From Paracyclopina nana (taxonomy: Eukaryota; Arthropoda; Copepoda; Cyclopoida; Cyclopettidae): a DNA stretch of 64,000 bases. Positions 1 through 10,551 of the stretch are shown in pieces. Positions within the stretch are counted from its first letter, which is position 1; every line of letters starts with the position of its first letter. Location of the stretch: positions 5,540,501 to 5,604,500 of the forward strand of contig JAGUCH010000007.1 in assembly GCA_019096065.1 (NCBI GenBank). Reading direction: 5' to 3'. The notes under the pieces were generated by a model. It did no database searches, was not told the DNA's origin, and saw only the letters and a list, made by a program, of their open reading frames with translations. Both the position numbers and the translations under genes were made by a program.

Positions 1-1203
1 AGAAGCTATTCACCACGCAGTTGAGAGACTTCGTGATGCTGTTGATCGAACCTGGAGATGGGGCCCCTTCAGGCCAAGTATCTGCACCAGGAAGACATGG
101 ACGGGGCCAATATCCAAACCCAACTGGCACTCGTTCACCCTCAACATGCATTGCACATCCAGGACCGGTTCAAAGTTTCTGCAGGAATTGATATGTTATA
201 AGTTGCAGAGCATTGCCTCGGGGTCGTCAACGTATGCTACCCTGAACAGTCATGGGCCAGGTCACCTCGTCACCCGGGCCGGAGCAGTGGCCAATGTGAC
301 CTCGTGCTACCCGGTGCAGGCAGTCACCTGGTCCATCAACAACTGCACCCAAGAGATCGCGGTATTGGTGAACCGCGAGACTCGCTTCGCGGACCTGCTG
401 TTGTTCATCCTGACGGACCGGCCCAGCATTGTCCCATGCAACTCCATCACGCCCATCAAATGCCCAGCTCAACCCCATGTTGGATGCTGCTCCTCGTAAT
501 CATCAATACGACGTCAGCCGTGGACTGGGTGGAGGTGTTTCTCAGCCGAGCGGCAGGCCAACCACATCCTCTATCTCCACCTCTTCAGCAGCCAGGGGGG
601 CTGTCGTCAACATGATCACCAGCAACGTGCTTCACAACTCGCTCATCACTGGCAGCCGCTCCACCACCTTCTGGTCTCAGGGAGACATTGATCAGATGGT
701 CGACCATGTGGGAAGTGCCATCATCCCCTTCTTCAGCTTGGCAGGGAAGTACTACTTGTACTTCACAGGATTCCTCATTACGGTGGGCCTCCTGAGACTG
801 ATCCTCGGAGCTCTGCTGCGCATGGTGGTCTTATACCGCTGGCATGGCTTAGGGTGGTGGATGCTGTTGGCGGTTTGGCACACGGCATTCTTGATGGAGA
901 AGATGACATGGAGAATGGTGACCAATCTGAGGCAAGACCGGATCCTCTTCCCAGGGGCGACAGTGACGACGAGCGGCCCTCCAGGCGAGGACGTCACCAC
1001 CCCGGGACGGGACCACTCAGGCCTTCTGCCTGGCTAACTTGGGCAGCTCCAATGACGATGGTGAGGATGAGGATGCACCGCCCAAGTATGCTACGGCCGC
1101 CGCCGGCTCAGCGGGAGACGGGGAGGCTGACGACGCCGCAAAGGACATCCCCCAAGGCCTTCTCCAACGACTGTGCGAGACCCTGTTCCAGGAACACAAT
1201 TAG
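1..1203 (+). pseudogene. Decayed envelope-like gene of an LTR retroelement, 3' part
   Basis: Coding-like sequence enters from the left edge and breaks across frames. A Cys-rich ectodomain-like stretch runs in one frame to about 440-499. A second frame covers about 440-615, and a third covers about 600-1037. An acidic C-terminal tail in a further frame ends at the TAG near 1201. A strongly hydrophobic stretch at about 740-900 looks like a membrane anchor. The Cys spacing of the first part reminded me of fusion glycoproteins carried by some arthropod BEL/Pao elements related to chuvirus glycoproteins; this is recognition only, not a search. Several frameshifts make this copy non-functional as it stands. 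GC content is much higher than in the host genes downstream. Gag and pol would lie to the left of the window. Confidence 0.5.
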
Positions 1204-1435
1204 GGCTACAAGAACCTACAAGCCAGCCCAAGTGGACGTGCTGGCTCGACAGAGCAAGTCGATGCACCATTATCTCATGACGGTCCTGCCCGCAGCCATG
1301 GTGCCTTTGTGCATCGACGCCTTTAAAACCATTCCCCGAAGTCGAGACTGCGGGAGCACCCCCAGCCTCCCTGGTGGCCTGCTACGCCAAGGCAAAGGAT
1401 CGTAGGCCCCCGTCGTGAGGACACGACAACCCTTC

Positions 1436-1448
1436 AGTAGGGGGAAGT
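1436..1448 (+). other. Polypurine tract before the 3' LTR
   Basis: A purine run (AGTAGGGGGAAGT) ends immediately before the TG that opens the proposed LTR. This is the expected place for the plus-strand primer of a retroelement. It follows about 230 bp of untranslated sequence after the env-like stop. Confidence 0.55.
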
Positions 1449-1647
1449 TGTAGCAGGAACACGGGTAGACGGGCGTGCTCGCAGACGCGCAGCGGGCGCG
1501 ACGTCCCGGTGAAGCTAATTGTACAGAATCAGTTAATAAACGGACGCACTCGAGTAAACACCTCGACTAGTTTCTAGTAGCAAGTTCTTCCATCGCTACC
1601 CGCGGGCGCGCGTGTCACCCTCGGGGGGTCTATGCGAACCTCCTACA
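1449..1647 (+). mobile_element. 3' LTR of a retroelement
   Basis: The segment begins TGTAG and ends CTACA, giving a 5-bp inverted terminal repeat with the canonical TG...CA ends. It is 199 bp long and holds an AATAAA-type signal (in AGTTAATAAACGG, about 1531-1543), and it directly follows a polypurine tract. Only one LTR is in the window, so the length cannot be confirmed by pairing and no target duplication can be read. Confidence 0.55.
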
Positions 1648-1819
1648 GCTGAGACGGCTGAGCAGTACATAAGCTCCGACCATATAATTTCCATGATTTT
1701 TCATTGTTGTTTGATGTAGAAGAGGATAATGAACATTATGCTTCTACAAGTGGATAATGATCATTATGCCTCGCTTGTTCCTTGCGCCATCTATCTTATT
1801 TAACAAAGACAAAAAGGAA

Positions 1820-1890
1820 GGTGGCAGTAAGAATCGAACCGTGGTCATCCGGGTAGCGCGCCAACACTCTACCTCTGAGCCACCAATTAG
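1820..1890 (-). repeat. tRNA-derived SINE-like or pseudo-tRNA sequence
   Basis: On the minus strand there is an A-box-like GGCTCAGAGGTAGAG (near 1870-1884) and a B-box-like GGTTCGATTCT (near 1829-1839), spaced as in a tRNA. The D arm pairs, but the T-arm and acceptor stems do not, so this is not a functional tRNA. A pol III-derived SINE head is the best reading. Confidence 0.5.
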
Positions 1891-1934
1891 ATTATGAAAA
1901 TGACTTAAGAGCGAGCCTTTAAAAACATGGCTGA

Positions 1935-2250
1935 ACAGGCCGGCGCGGCATGGTCGCAAGACGCAACGGCAACTGGCGCATGTTGAAGGCTAGACTGCTA
2001 GGTCAGCTTTGATGAGCTCACGCTTGCTGTGTGCAGCCGCCACTAGCTGGCGCGGCCGGTGCGAGCTGGGTCAAATTGCGGCTAGTGAGTACTGATCAGC
2101 AAGCACTGCAAATACTTGGCCGGACGGGCCGGACACGGGCCGGACGGGCCGGACACGGGCCGGCGCGGCACCAAGATACTGCAGCGCGCGAAGCTGGTGC
2201 AGGCTAGACCACTGGGTCAACTTTGATGAGCTCGCACTCACTGTCAGTGA
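1935..2250. repeat. GC-rich repeat patch with internal duplications
   Basis: Two related blocks (about 1984-2032 and 2196-2245) share GGCTAGAC...GGTCA.CTTTGATGAGCTC. Between them, at 2116-2165, an approximately 20-bp unit made of GGCCGGACGGGCCGGACAC is repeated in tandem. Composition contrasts sharply with the AT-rich spacer that follows. It is probably the body of the adjacent SINE-like element or another transposon relic. Confidence 0.45.
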
Positions 2251-2360
2251 TAAACCGGACCGCAAAATTTAAGGCATCTCTGGCAAAATTAAGGGGCCAA
2301 AAAAGCTTTAAAAAATTAAATTTTAGTAATGCTTGAAATGTTGGGGGTAGCTAATAGTAA

Positions 2361-2510
2361 TAGGATTATACACCTCTAGGCTGTCGGATAACACTCATTA
2401 TTTTTTAGTGTCTCGTAACAATCACTCGTTCGCTCCGCTCACTCGTGATCTGTCACTTGACACTAAAAAATAATTTGTGTTATCCTCCAGCCTAGAGGTG
2501 TATAATCCTA
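2361..2510. repeat. Foldback element (52-bp inverted arms)
   Basis: The left arm 2361-2412 and right arm 2459-2510 are reverse complements at 48 of 52 positions, starting TAGGATTATACACCTCTAGG. The 46-bp loop is GC-richer and itself begins ATCAC and ends GTGAT. It looks like a small palindromic nonautonomous transposon. No clear target duplication is seen beyond a possible TA. Confidence 0.75.
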
Positions 2511-4354
2511 TATTAGCGTCATTTATACATTTTTTTCATTGCATGTCATAAAGTATGGTGGCTATTTGATTGGTGTGTGTCGTGGTTGTGAATTTAGTAG
2601 GACCGTCCTTCATTTTCATTCCTCCCATAAAAAGGACATAATTCTAGTGTTTCTAAATAATAATGGCCATTTTTCTTACCTGGCTTCTACACAAGTTTGA
2701 ATGCAAATTATTTGATTACACCCTTGGCAGAACACAATTTGTACTTTCTACAGGATTTTTGTCTCTTGCTTTCTCTGTATAAGGCCTCTTTCTTTTAGAA
2801 AAATATGTACTCTCCTGACCAAGGACAATAAAGAGAGTTGTGACATTATAACTACAAAGAACATGCTATAGTGCATTAATTTTTATGTATTTTTATTTTT
2901 GGTATACTATGGACTAAAAGCAATTCTTGTAACATGTCTCACTTCAGCAGCATTGCCTTATATTTGTAGATTGAATTTTCAAGGAAATTCCATACCTGGG
3001 ATCATCTCTTCGCAAAAGACAAAAGACTGATTTGGAGGTCAAACTGTAAATGAAGTTTCCTTGATTGCATTTCCAAATCAATACCTCCATTTCGCTCCTG
3101 TATATTTTTCTCTGTTGTTCCACTTTTGGAGGTCAACAGTTAATATGGTTGAAAAATCACCTTCTTTTTGGTCATCATCATTATTGAAGGTTAAATCGTG
3201 ACTCTCCCAAAACCATGGGGGGTAAATTTCATTTGCCTAAACACTGCAAAAAAATGGTTGCAGAAAAAGCCAAAAACAGAGTGGTGGAACTGCAATTTTT
3301 TCAGCCATGGTAATTTGCTATCATTCAGCTTGTCCTTCAAATTGTGATCATGGAAGGTTTTATTATTTGCCAAAAAAGTTTGATCAATGAAATTGAGGAG
3401 GAAGCATTTTTACAAAATTGCAGAGAGTTAAAATCCAAACCGCTATTAGAGTCACTAGGTGTTCTCTTTTGAGATAAGGCCTTCAATTGAAAAGTGCTAC
3501 CATCTACTTTTTACTTCCCTAATTTATCTTTAACTGGCTTTGATTTTTTCTATGTTTTTACCAAGATCATGCTAATTTTAGCTGGTCAAAAATCTTTTAT
3601 TTTCAGTTGCCAAAACTGAAAATTATGAAAGTTTGCTTTTTTATGTCTAGATTGCTGGTGCATAGTATATAAACAGCCACTTTTCTACATGATTTGAGTC
3701 AAGTCAACCATGTAGAAAAACATCAAAATTGTGGCAGAGGTGTTGCAACAACATGGAAAGGTCATAAGCTTATTTTTATCCAAACTTTCCTCAGCAAACA
3801 TTAGAGTTTCTTTTGTCCTACTTCAATTAGTTGATTGTTTTTAATTATCTTCTTGGCACGTTTCTCTTCTGTTGTGTAAATTGAGTTGTTACACAATGAT
3901 AATTAAAGCTAGTTTTTGTGGCTTGAACCCCTAGATAGTAAATTATCAGTACATTGTATCTATGTCATACTGAAGTTGCTTGAAAAGGTCATCATACTTG
4001 GCTTTTTTTGCCAACTTTCACCAGTTTTGAATAATTTGGAAGAATCTCATGAGAGAAGTTTGGCTCGAGGCATTTCGAAAACTCTTGTCTATTATTGAGG
4101 GATGAGCTCACGTTTTTCTATATACTTTATAATTGAGCAAGGTTATTATCATCATTGTGCAACAATGCCGAGCTCAGCTCTTGTAATTAAACAGTTGATA
4201 ATGACTTTTCAAATTCTATGTGCGGTTTCCTTGACCAAATGGACATGGTCATGCGTTTGGGAAACACATTCTGGCATTTTTATCAGGCCATTGCACCTTT
4301 AGCATGAGACTTTCAAATAAAGTGGAATTAAGTCGAAAGAAATGTTGACGTGAA

Positions 4355-4472
4355 TTTTTCAGTTTCAGTTTCCGGGAGCTGAAATTGGAATAAGAAGATT
4401 TTGACAAGGTCTCATTAAGAAGTTATTTGCTTTGAACTCATTAGAAAATTAATTGATAAAAAAGCCAAAATA
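4355..4472 (+). repeat. Hairpin-headed dispersed element, copy 1
   Basis: It has the hairpin TTTCAGTTTCCGGGAGCTGAAA-like head, then GGTCTCATTAA, an ATTTGCTTTG box and a terminal AAAAGCCAAAATAAT. The middle spacer is longer than in most copies. It matches the family by order and spacing of boxes. Confidence 0.55.
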
Positions 4473-6639
4473 ATGTCACAACTAAGCCACTTTAATTTGA
4501 TAATTGCAAGTGTTTTTTGGCAATAAGTCAGTTTTTATGATGCAGAACAACACATAATTTATCAATTTGATGAAAGTTATTTTGAATGTCGATGAAGCAT
4601 TGCAACAAGATATTTGTTTAGTAACCAGGACATCCCAGTGTGGGAATTTCCTGCTTCTTCCACTTCATGGCTCAGTTCTCTCATCAGAATTCAGAAGGGG
4701 GACAAAATAGCAGAAAACAAACATTTGGACAATTGAATGCAAAGCAATAATTTTCACATATGTTGCTTATGGGAAAGAGAAAAATCTACAAAAAGAATTA
4801 TTTGAACATTTACTGTTTTACATTTTCCAAAAGGTTCCTCATAAATTGTGTGCTATGCTAGAGTTATTTGAAGCAATTTTCCGGATGCATGATAAAGCAT
4901 TTTTTATGATCAAGGAAACCACACAGAGGCAAGCTCGGTTTCATATCCGGGCAAAAATATAGTGAAGAATAAAAAAGGGCCTTAAATCAATTCCGAATTA
5001 ATGATTCCACACCTTCTCTTTTGGGTTAACGCCTTAACAAAAAAGGGGCTACCAGATCACTCCAAATAAGCAAGATTAGCCCTTTTTTGTAAGCAGACGA
5101 ATTGTGGCAATTCTAAAAATAGATCTGACTCAGGCTTTTTTCACCTTGGAAATGAAGGCCTTTTTGGCCTTGATATTGCTGACTAAAAGTCCTATATAAC
5201 CTTTTGTTAGCAGAGTTTTGCGTGACAGTTTGAAAAACAATCTACTTTGAGCATGACATAGATGCTTTATAATGCTTTCTCGTGGGAAAAAGAGCTATTT
5301 TGTTTTCTGATCAATAACTATTTATAGCAATACCTGTCACGCTTTGGGACTTTTTGATTCATGACATAATTAGATCAGGGGGGATTATTTTGACACACAC
5401 ACCCAAAAATCAATGATAGTGGCTTCACCAGCCAAAACTTTCACATGCCAGCTAGCTCTAATGATGGCCAACTATGACTAAAGCATGAGGAATTTTCTGG
5501 TTCTGCATCATTGAGTGCAAACACTGAAAAGCCTGCAAATGTGGTGTTCATTATGTCAATTGCCACTGTTTTCAGAAAATATTTGTTTTTTGACTTTACT
5601 TTAATTGGGCCAATTTAGGACATTTAAGGCAAGGTGATCAAATAATTTTATAAGTTCTCTTTGCCAACTTGCAATTTTTCTTTCTGGTCTAAATTATGAA
5701 ATATTGTGTTAACTCTAATGTTTCAATGTTGTCCAAAATTACTGTTTTTTGGAAGAAATAATCATCAAAATCAAATGGCTGTGAAATATGACTTGATCAT
5801 AAACTACACACTGTTTTAAAGCTCTAGTAACTGATTGAGGAAACCTTGCAGAAAGCTGCAAAAACGTTATTATGTGCCTTTGCTTCTTTATAAATAAACT
5901 TCTCATTGAAAAAATTACTTTTCTTCAATTACAGTAACATCAGTTTGAGCCACTTTGCAATATCCAGGATGTGATGTTACTCATATTTCACATGAGCAAG
6001 AGAAACTTGAGTCCAAGGAATGCCTGAAATCTTTTTCCTGCTTGCAGTTTTTGCCTAGCTTTATATTAAGCTACTTTCTCCCAATAGTAAACCTGATCAG
6101 AAATAATGGCAGACCTGATTTTAAAACCTGCTCTTCCATTTGATGGCCACAAAAAATTGACAGAATGGCTTTTTTCACCCACTCCAATAATTGCCAAATG
6201 CCATGTGGGTTTTTTTGGGGGGCCTCATCATTATCATCATCATGCTGCTGCTGCTGTTGATTTCTCAACATGTGATGGTGATGATGATTTTGGTGAAACT
6301 CATTTCAAGTGTGAATCTTGGCACGATTTTTTGTGGAAGAAAAGATTCCACTTCTTCAGCCAGTCACGTACTCAAGTTTGTTGCTCTTAAAAAAGGCACA
6401 AAATCATTGCATTTTCCAAAGGAAAAAATAGCTCAGCTGCTAGCATTAAATAGAAATCCACTTTTTTAATAGTGCCTTTTAAGTTAAAATTACCATGACT
6501 AAAACAAATAAAATCCCCAGCGACACATCCATGCACATTAATTTTAATTTCTTAATAAAACAAAAAACACCAACTTTCTAGCGTAGAATTCCGATTGATT
6601 ATTTCTTACTTTTCTGCGAAAAAAACCAACTATATTTAC

Positions 6640-6820
6640 GCATTGCAAAGTAAACGAGCAGCTGATTTTAGGATTTGTTTACAATCGTGCAGGGTAAACA
6701 AACAGCTGATTTTAACCGTTTTCAACAGCTGACTGTAATATAGACTGTAAATATAAACACGTGATTGTAAAAATCAACAAACAGCTGATATCAGATGCAA
6801 AAAATCAACAAACAGCTGAT
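6640..6820. promoter_or_regulatory. Cluster of CAGCTG E-box motifs
   Basis: Five CAGCTG hexamers lie within 160 bp (6659, 6703, 6726, 6782, 6813), most in the context AACAGCTGA. Several are next to GTAAACA-type forkhead-like words (for example GTAAACAAACAGCTGAT near 6694-6710), and a CACGTG lies near 6758-6763. It could be an enhancer or a degraded tandem repeat; the sequence alone cannot decide. Confidence 0.3.
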
Positions 6821-7342
6821 TCCAAATGCTTCAACAGCTTTTAACATCAATCGATAAAAGCCTTTTTAAAGATGTATTCAGCTTAGTGAGTTGACTACAA
6901 ACGCAGATGCTGCCATTTCACTTCTTTTGATTCCAGAGAAATTTCTCCTCTTTAAAGAGATGCTAATTGCTAATTAGGGGAGCAATGTAATGGTGTCCTT
7001 TGAAAAAATACTGTGGCGGCATCATTATCGGGAGCAAAGCTGCTGATTTTTCTCTTTCAAGGTGAACAGTGAATTTTTGATGTCATAATCAAGACATTTG
7101 ACAAGGTTGACTCTTCTTTCCCACTGAAATGTGCATTTTTCAAAAGTGCCGCTTTCAGCAGGTCCCAAAAAGCTGCTGTAAGGCAATTTTATACACAATG
7201 TTGCTACTTTAAATTGCTGCCATAGTCATGCAATAATCATGTTATGCTACTTGTAGGCTGTTTTTTCAGAGGGAACTTCCACAAATTGCATTCATGCAAA
7301 ATTGAGGAAAATCTTGTCGTTAAGCACCTTTTTTTTACTATT

Positions 7343-7440
7343 GCATATCAGTTTCAGGAACTGAAAAAAATTGAAAAGATGTTAATCGAGTCTCATTAAC
7401 AAGGTATTTGACTTGGGAAGGTCATTTATCCAAAATAATT
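7343..7440 (+). repeat. Hairpin-headed dispersed element, copy 2
   Basis: The head CAGTTTCAGGAACTGAAA is followed by CGAGTCTCATTAAC, GGTATTTGACTTG and ATCCAAAATAATT, the same order of boxes as in the other copies. It is intergenic. Confidence 0.65.
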
Positions 7441-8235
7441 CCAAATAATGCTAAATCTTCAATTTCATGGTAAATGGATGAATACCACAAAGCACAAATA
7501 TGTCTTCTTTATACCGATAACTTGAGTGTTTTCTACAAAATTCCATATTTGAAAAGATGCCTCTGTGTAGTCAAACTGATGCCATATTTTTGACATTTCT
7601 TTTTATGCAGGGGGAAATGCCGCCAAAAATGCTTAAAAGTTTCATGACCATTCAAGGCAATCAAGATGCTAAGCAGCAAATTTCTCCCTTTTCCCATTTT
7701 GGTATGTGGCTGAAAAATAACTGAATTTCTGTGCGCTATGGTATGGTGCCAATTTTAGCAAGCCACTTAAAAATCGATTCTGAAACACGAAAATGGCGCG
7801 CTGCAGAGGAAAAAGGGAAATTTTTGCTTAAAACATGAAAGGTCATTGCAAAGGCAATTAGTTCACATTATGTGCATGCACCATGAAAAAAGGTTTCAAC
7901 TTTTCATTTAATGTTGCACCTCAGTACCAGCTTTGACCACAAATCTATTTCCAATAATTCACAAGTTTGCATCATACTACATCCATAGAAAAGACATATC
8001 TTTGAAACTTTTGACATGATCAGTTTTCAAGGGTTTTAAGTCCAATAAATTAGAAGTGAGAATCGATTGTTTTCCTCCTATTTTGCGTTCAGCCTGCCAA
8101 ACTGAAGGCGAATCCGGAAGGAGTAGCGTTAGTCGACGTCCAGATTTTCCTCGATTTGCCAGGGAAAAAGTTCATGCTCTGATTTGGCCATCTTCGTTCT
8201 CCGTCAACTCATCAAGTGCTTCTTTGTTATTGCAG

Positions 8236-10251
8236 ATGACGGTCTCATCAGACATTACTGGGACACTCGGTTCAGTCAGCTGGTCCGAAGAGCAGCTCTA
8301 CTTGAAGGAGTTTGTCCACAAGCACCCACTCCCAGCTGTGGTCAAAATAGTCAAAGGCCAGTACTGCAACTTGGGAGTCTCCAGCCTCTCCAATCCCAGC
8401 TTACACTCGACAATCCTCATCACCAGTCTGGGACCCAGTAAGAGGATCCTGGGACAGAGCATCAAGTTCAAGGACAACAACAGGAGAGTGGTCCCTGTGG
8501 GACCGAAGCTAGCCATTCCCAACACCTTTGATGGGTTCTTTGAGCTCCTCTCAGAGGATGGCAGGTGTGTCAGGTGCATTGAGTCTGTGGCAGAGCTAAG
8601 CAGGCGGTTCCCAGATGCCATCCTGGTCAGGGAACCACTCAGGGCATTTGTGTCCAAATCCGACGATGTGGACACGATTGAGGACCAGTCGAGGCTTGTC
8701 GAGGCTGGCGAGACACTCTTACTTGTGGGCGAAGTGATGGGAGTCAAGTTGAGGAACTTGAGAACCAGGTTCCTCAGGTGCTTTGACAAAAACGGGGAGA
8801 ATGTCTACTTGCCCTTTGAGCTCAAGGGCTGCAAATTCAGTGCCATTGCCAAAGAGGACAACATCAGTGGGGTGCACACTGTGGCCAATCTGACCTCCAA
8901 GAGGCTGCCACTCATGGCTAGACTGGTGCATGGGTTGCCCCCTGTGGGCCTGAAGAGCTCCCATGCATTCCTGCCTGAAATGAGACTGTTCACAGTGATC
9001 GAAGAGGACTTCCTGGTGGCCATGTCCCTAAGCAGTTCAGGAGCTGCAGGTGCAGTCACAGCCCTGCCCTTGCCAGCCATGCTCAAAGTGCAGTATGCCA
9101 CCAACATGCCCATGCTGGCCTCCTCGAAAGAGTTCATGAGGCTGAGGGAAAGGTGCCAGGAGCTGGGATCCACCCTGGAAGACAGGATGGTAGTGCATGA
9201 CATTGTCCTAGCTAAAGACTTGAGAATCAATGGGGCTGACCTGAAGCAAAGGCAGAGCCCTCAAAAAGTGCTCTATCCTGGCTCAGCTTCTGCTGCCAAT
9301 GCTGTGAGGAGGTTCTATGGCAATGGAGATGAGTATGATGAGATTGAGCAGATCTATGACTATGTCAGGGGGTTTGCTCCCCTGCCCAAAGCTGCAAGGG
9401 GATGGAAGTATGAGCCATCTAGTCCCACCAAGCTGAATAGCACTGATGATTCAGGGGGATCCAGTGATATGACCCCTCCAGAACCACCTCCCTTGGAGAC
9501 CTTACCCTCCAGAATGATGATGATGAGGCAGAGTAGTAATGACCTCTTCTCACCCCCTCCCTGGGACAGAACCTCCACCTATGGTAGCAAGCAGAATGAA
9601 GTCATCTATGAGCCAATGGCTGGCAGCAAACAGCAACCAGAAGCAAAGAAAAGGCAGAGGCACTCAGCAGCAGCTGACAAAAACAATGAGAACATTGCTC
9701 CTCTGAACTCAGCCTCAATTTCCACCACCACCACCACAGTGCCCAGGTTCCTCAAGTCAGCCAACTACAAAAACACTGGAAGCTCTGGCAACTCTGGAAC
9801 TGGTTATCGACAAAGGTTCTTCAGGACTAACCGGTCAAGCAACACAGCGAATAGCCAGCATCTGCAGGGAGGACCCTCCATGTTCCAGATGAGGTACAAA
9901 AGCATGACCAACTTGGCCACTCAAGTCAACAATATTGGGGAGTATGATACCATGAACAGCTCCAATTCTGGTGGCAAGACCTCTGGGGGCTCCAGCTCAG
10001 CAAGGCAACCGGAGAAGCGGAGCAGGAAACTGAGTAGACCCAAGTCTTTAACCAATCTTGTCTGGGGAACCAATCCTTCTGCAACTAGTAAGGAGAGGTC
10101 AGCCTCAAGACAGAGCCTGAGTCAGCCAGAAACCAACACCATCATGAGGAAGTTTTCCAAAGACTTCAGCAGTCCTGCCCACCATGCAGCTGTTTTTGCC
10201 AATGGCAAAAAGCTGGGAAGCTCCAAGAAAATTGGCACCCTCTATCTGTAA
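8236..10251 (+). CDS. CABIT-domain adaptor-like protein (Serrano/GAREM-like)
   Basis: One long exon encodes 671 aa. I place the start at 8236 because a splice acceptor (TTATTGCAG) abuts this ATG; the frame stays open upstream to an ATG at 8056, so a longer N terminus is possible. The N-terminal ~300 residues carry CABIT-like features: WSEEQLYLKEFV, LPAVVKIVKGQY, a FFELLSEDGR block, YLPFELKGCKFSAIAKED and NISGVHTV. In animals CABIT proteins include THEMIS and GAREM/Serrano, adaptors in kinase or planar-polarity signalling. The C-terminal half is Ser/Pro-rich and probably disordered, with Tyr motifs (YDEIEQIYDYV, EVIYEPMA, GEYDTM) that could be phosphorylation and SH2-docking sites. It ends in a basic Ser-rich tail. 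AATAAA follows near 10270. Family assignment is from memory of the domain; the orthologue is uncertain. Confidence 0.8.
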   Translation: MTVSSDITGTLGSVSWSEEQLYLKEFVHKHPLPAVVKIVKGQYCNLGVSSLSNPSLHSTILITSLGPSKRILGQSIKFKDNNRRVVPVGPKLAIPNTFDGFFELLSEDGRCVRCIESVAELSRRFPDAILVREPLRAFVSKSDDVDTIEDQSRLVEAGETLLLVGEVMGVKLRNLRTRFLRCFDKNGENVYLPFELKGCKFSAIAKEDNISGVHTVANLTSKRLPLMARLVHGLPPVGLKSSHAFLPEMRLFTVIEEDFLVAMSLSSSGAAGAVTALPLPAMLKVQYATNMPMLASSKEFMRLRERCQELGSTLEDRMVVHDIVLAKDLRINGADLKQRQSPQKVLYPGSASAANAVRRFYGNGDEYDEIEQIYDYVRGFAPLPKAARGWKYEPSSPTKLNSTDDSGGSSDMTPPEPPPLETLPSRMMMMRQSSNDLFSPPPWDRTSTYGSKQNEVIYEPMAGSKQQPEAKKRQRHSAAADKNNENIAPLNSASISTTTTTVPRFLKSANYKNTGSSGNSGTGYRQRFFRTNRSSNTANSQHLQGGPSMFQMRYKSMTNLATQVNNIGEYDTMNSSNSGGKTSGGSSSARQPEKRSRKLSRPKSLTNLVWGTNPSATSKERSASRQSLSQPETNTIMRKFSKDFSSPAHHAAVFANGKKLGSSKKIGTLYL

Positions 10252-10264
10252 CTGTGCAATGGCA

Positions 10265-10280
10265 AGCAATAATAAAGTCA
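10265..10280 (+). terminator. Polyadenylation signal of the CABIT gene
   Basis: AATAATAAAG lies about 20 bp after the TAA stop, followed by a T-rich stretch. Confidence 0.5.
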
Positions 10281-10551
10281 AGCTATATTTTGAAAAAAAT
10301 GAGATCTTCCTGATTTTAAATTTCTTTCACTGCAGCTCTAGCTAAGAGACGCAATTCTGCAAAGTAAATAGAGCAGTGGCAGTTCTCTATTGATTCAGTT
10401 GAATAATACATGACCTTCCACTATAAGCTAGCTTCTCTTCTAATGCTCATGTGAATTGAGCTCAAAACTGGATTTTCCCTTGTTCAATTGACAAATAAAG
10501 AAGAAGAAGAAGCAGATTATAGCACAGAATAGCTGCTGTTGATAGAAAATC

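Larger units (their letters stand above)
2511..8050. other. AT-rich intergenic stretch
   Basis: No coding gene is supported here: open frames are short, unspliced and of low complexity. The region holds hairpin-element copies (about 3540-3623 possible, 4355-4472, 7343-7440), a CAT/CTG simple repeat at 6226-6260 and a cluster of CAGCTG sites at 6659-6818. It may include 5' untranslated exons of the CABIT gene, which has a splice acceptor just before its likely start codon. Confidence 0.5.

Noticed and set aside
1-1203. Intact viral or retroviral envelope gene
   Set aside because: Reading frame changes at least three times; this copy is a fossil.
1820-1890. Functional tRNA gene on the minus strand
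   Set aside because: T arm cannot pair and no acceptor stem can be drawn.
4355-4472. Helitron 3' ends as explanation of the hairpin family
   Set aside because: No CTRR terminus follows the hairpin at a fixed distance in either orientation and no TC start is seen; not excluded but unsupported.
8056-8235. N-terminal extension of the CABIT protein from ATG 8056
   Set aside because: A splice acceptor sits directly before ATG 8236 and the upstream 60 codons look non-conserved; noted as possible only.
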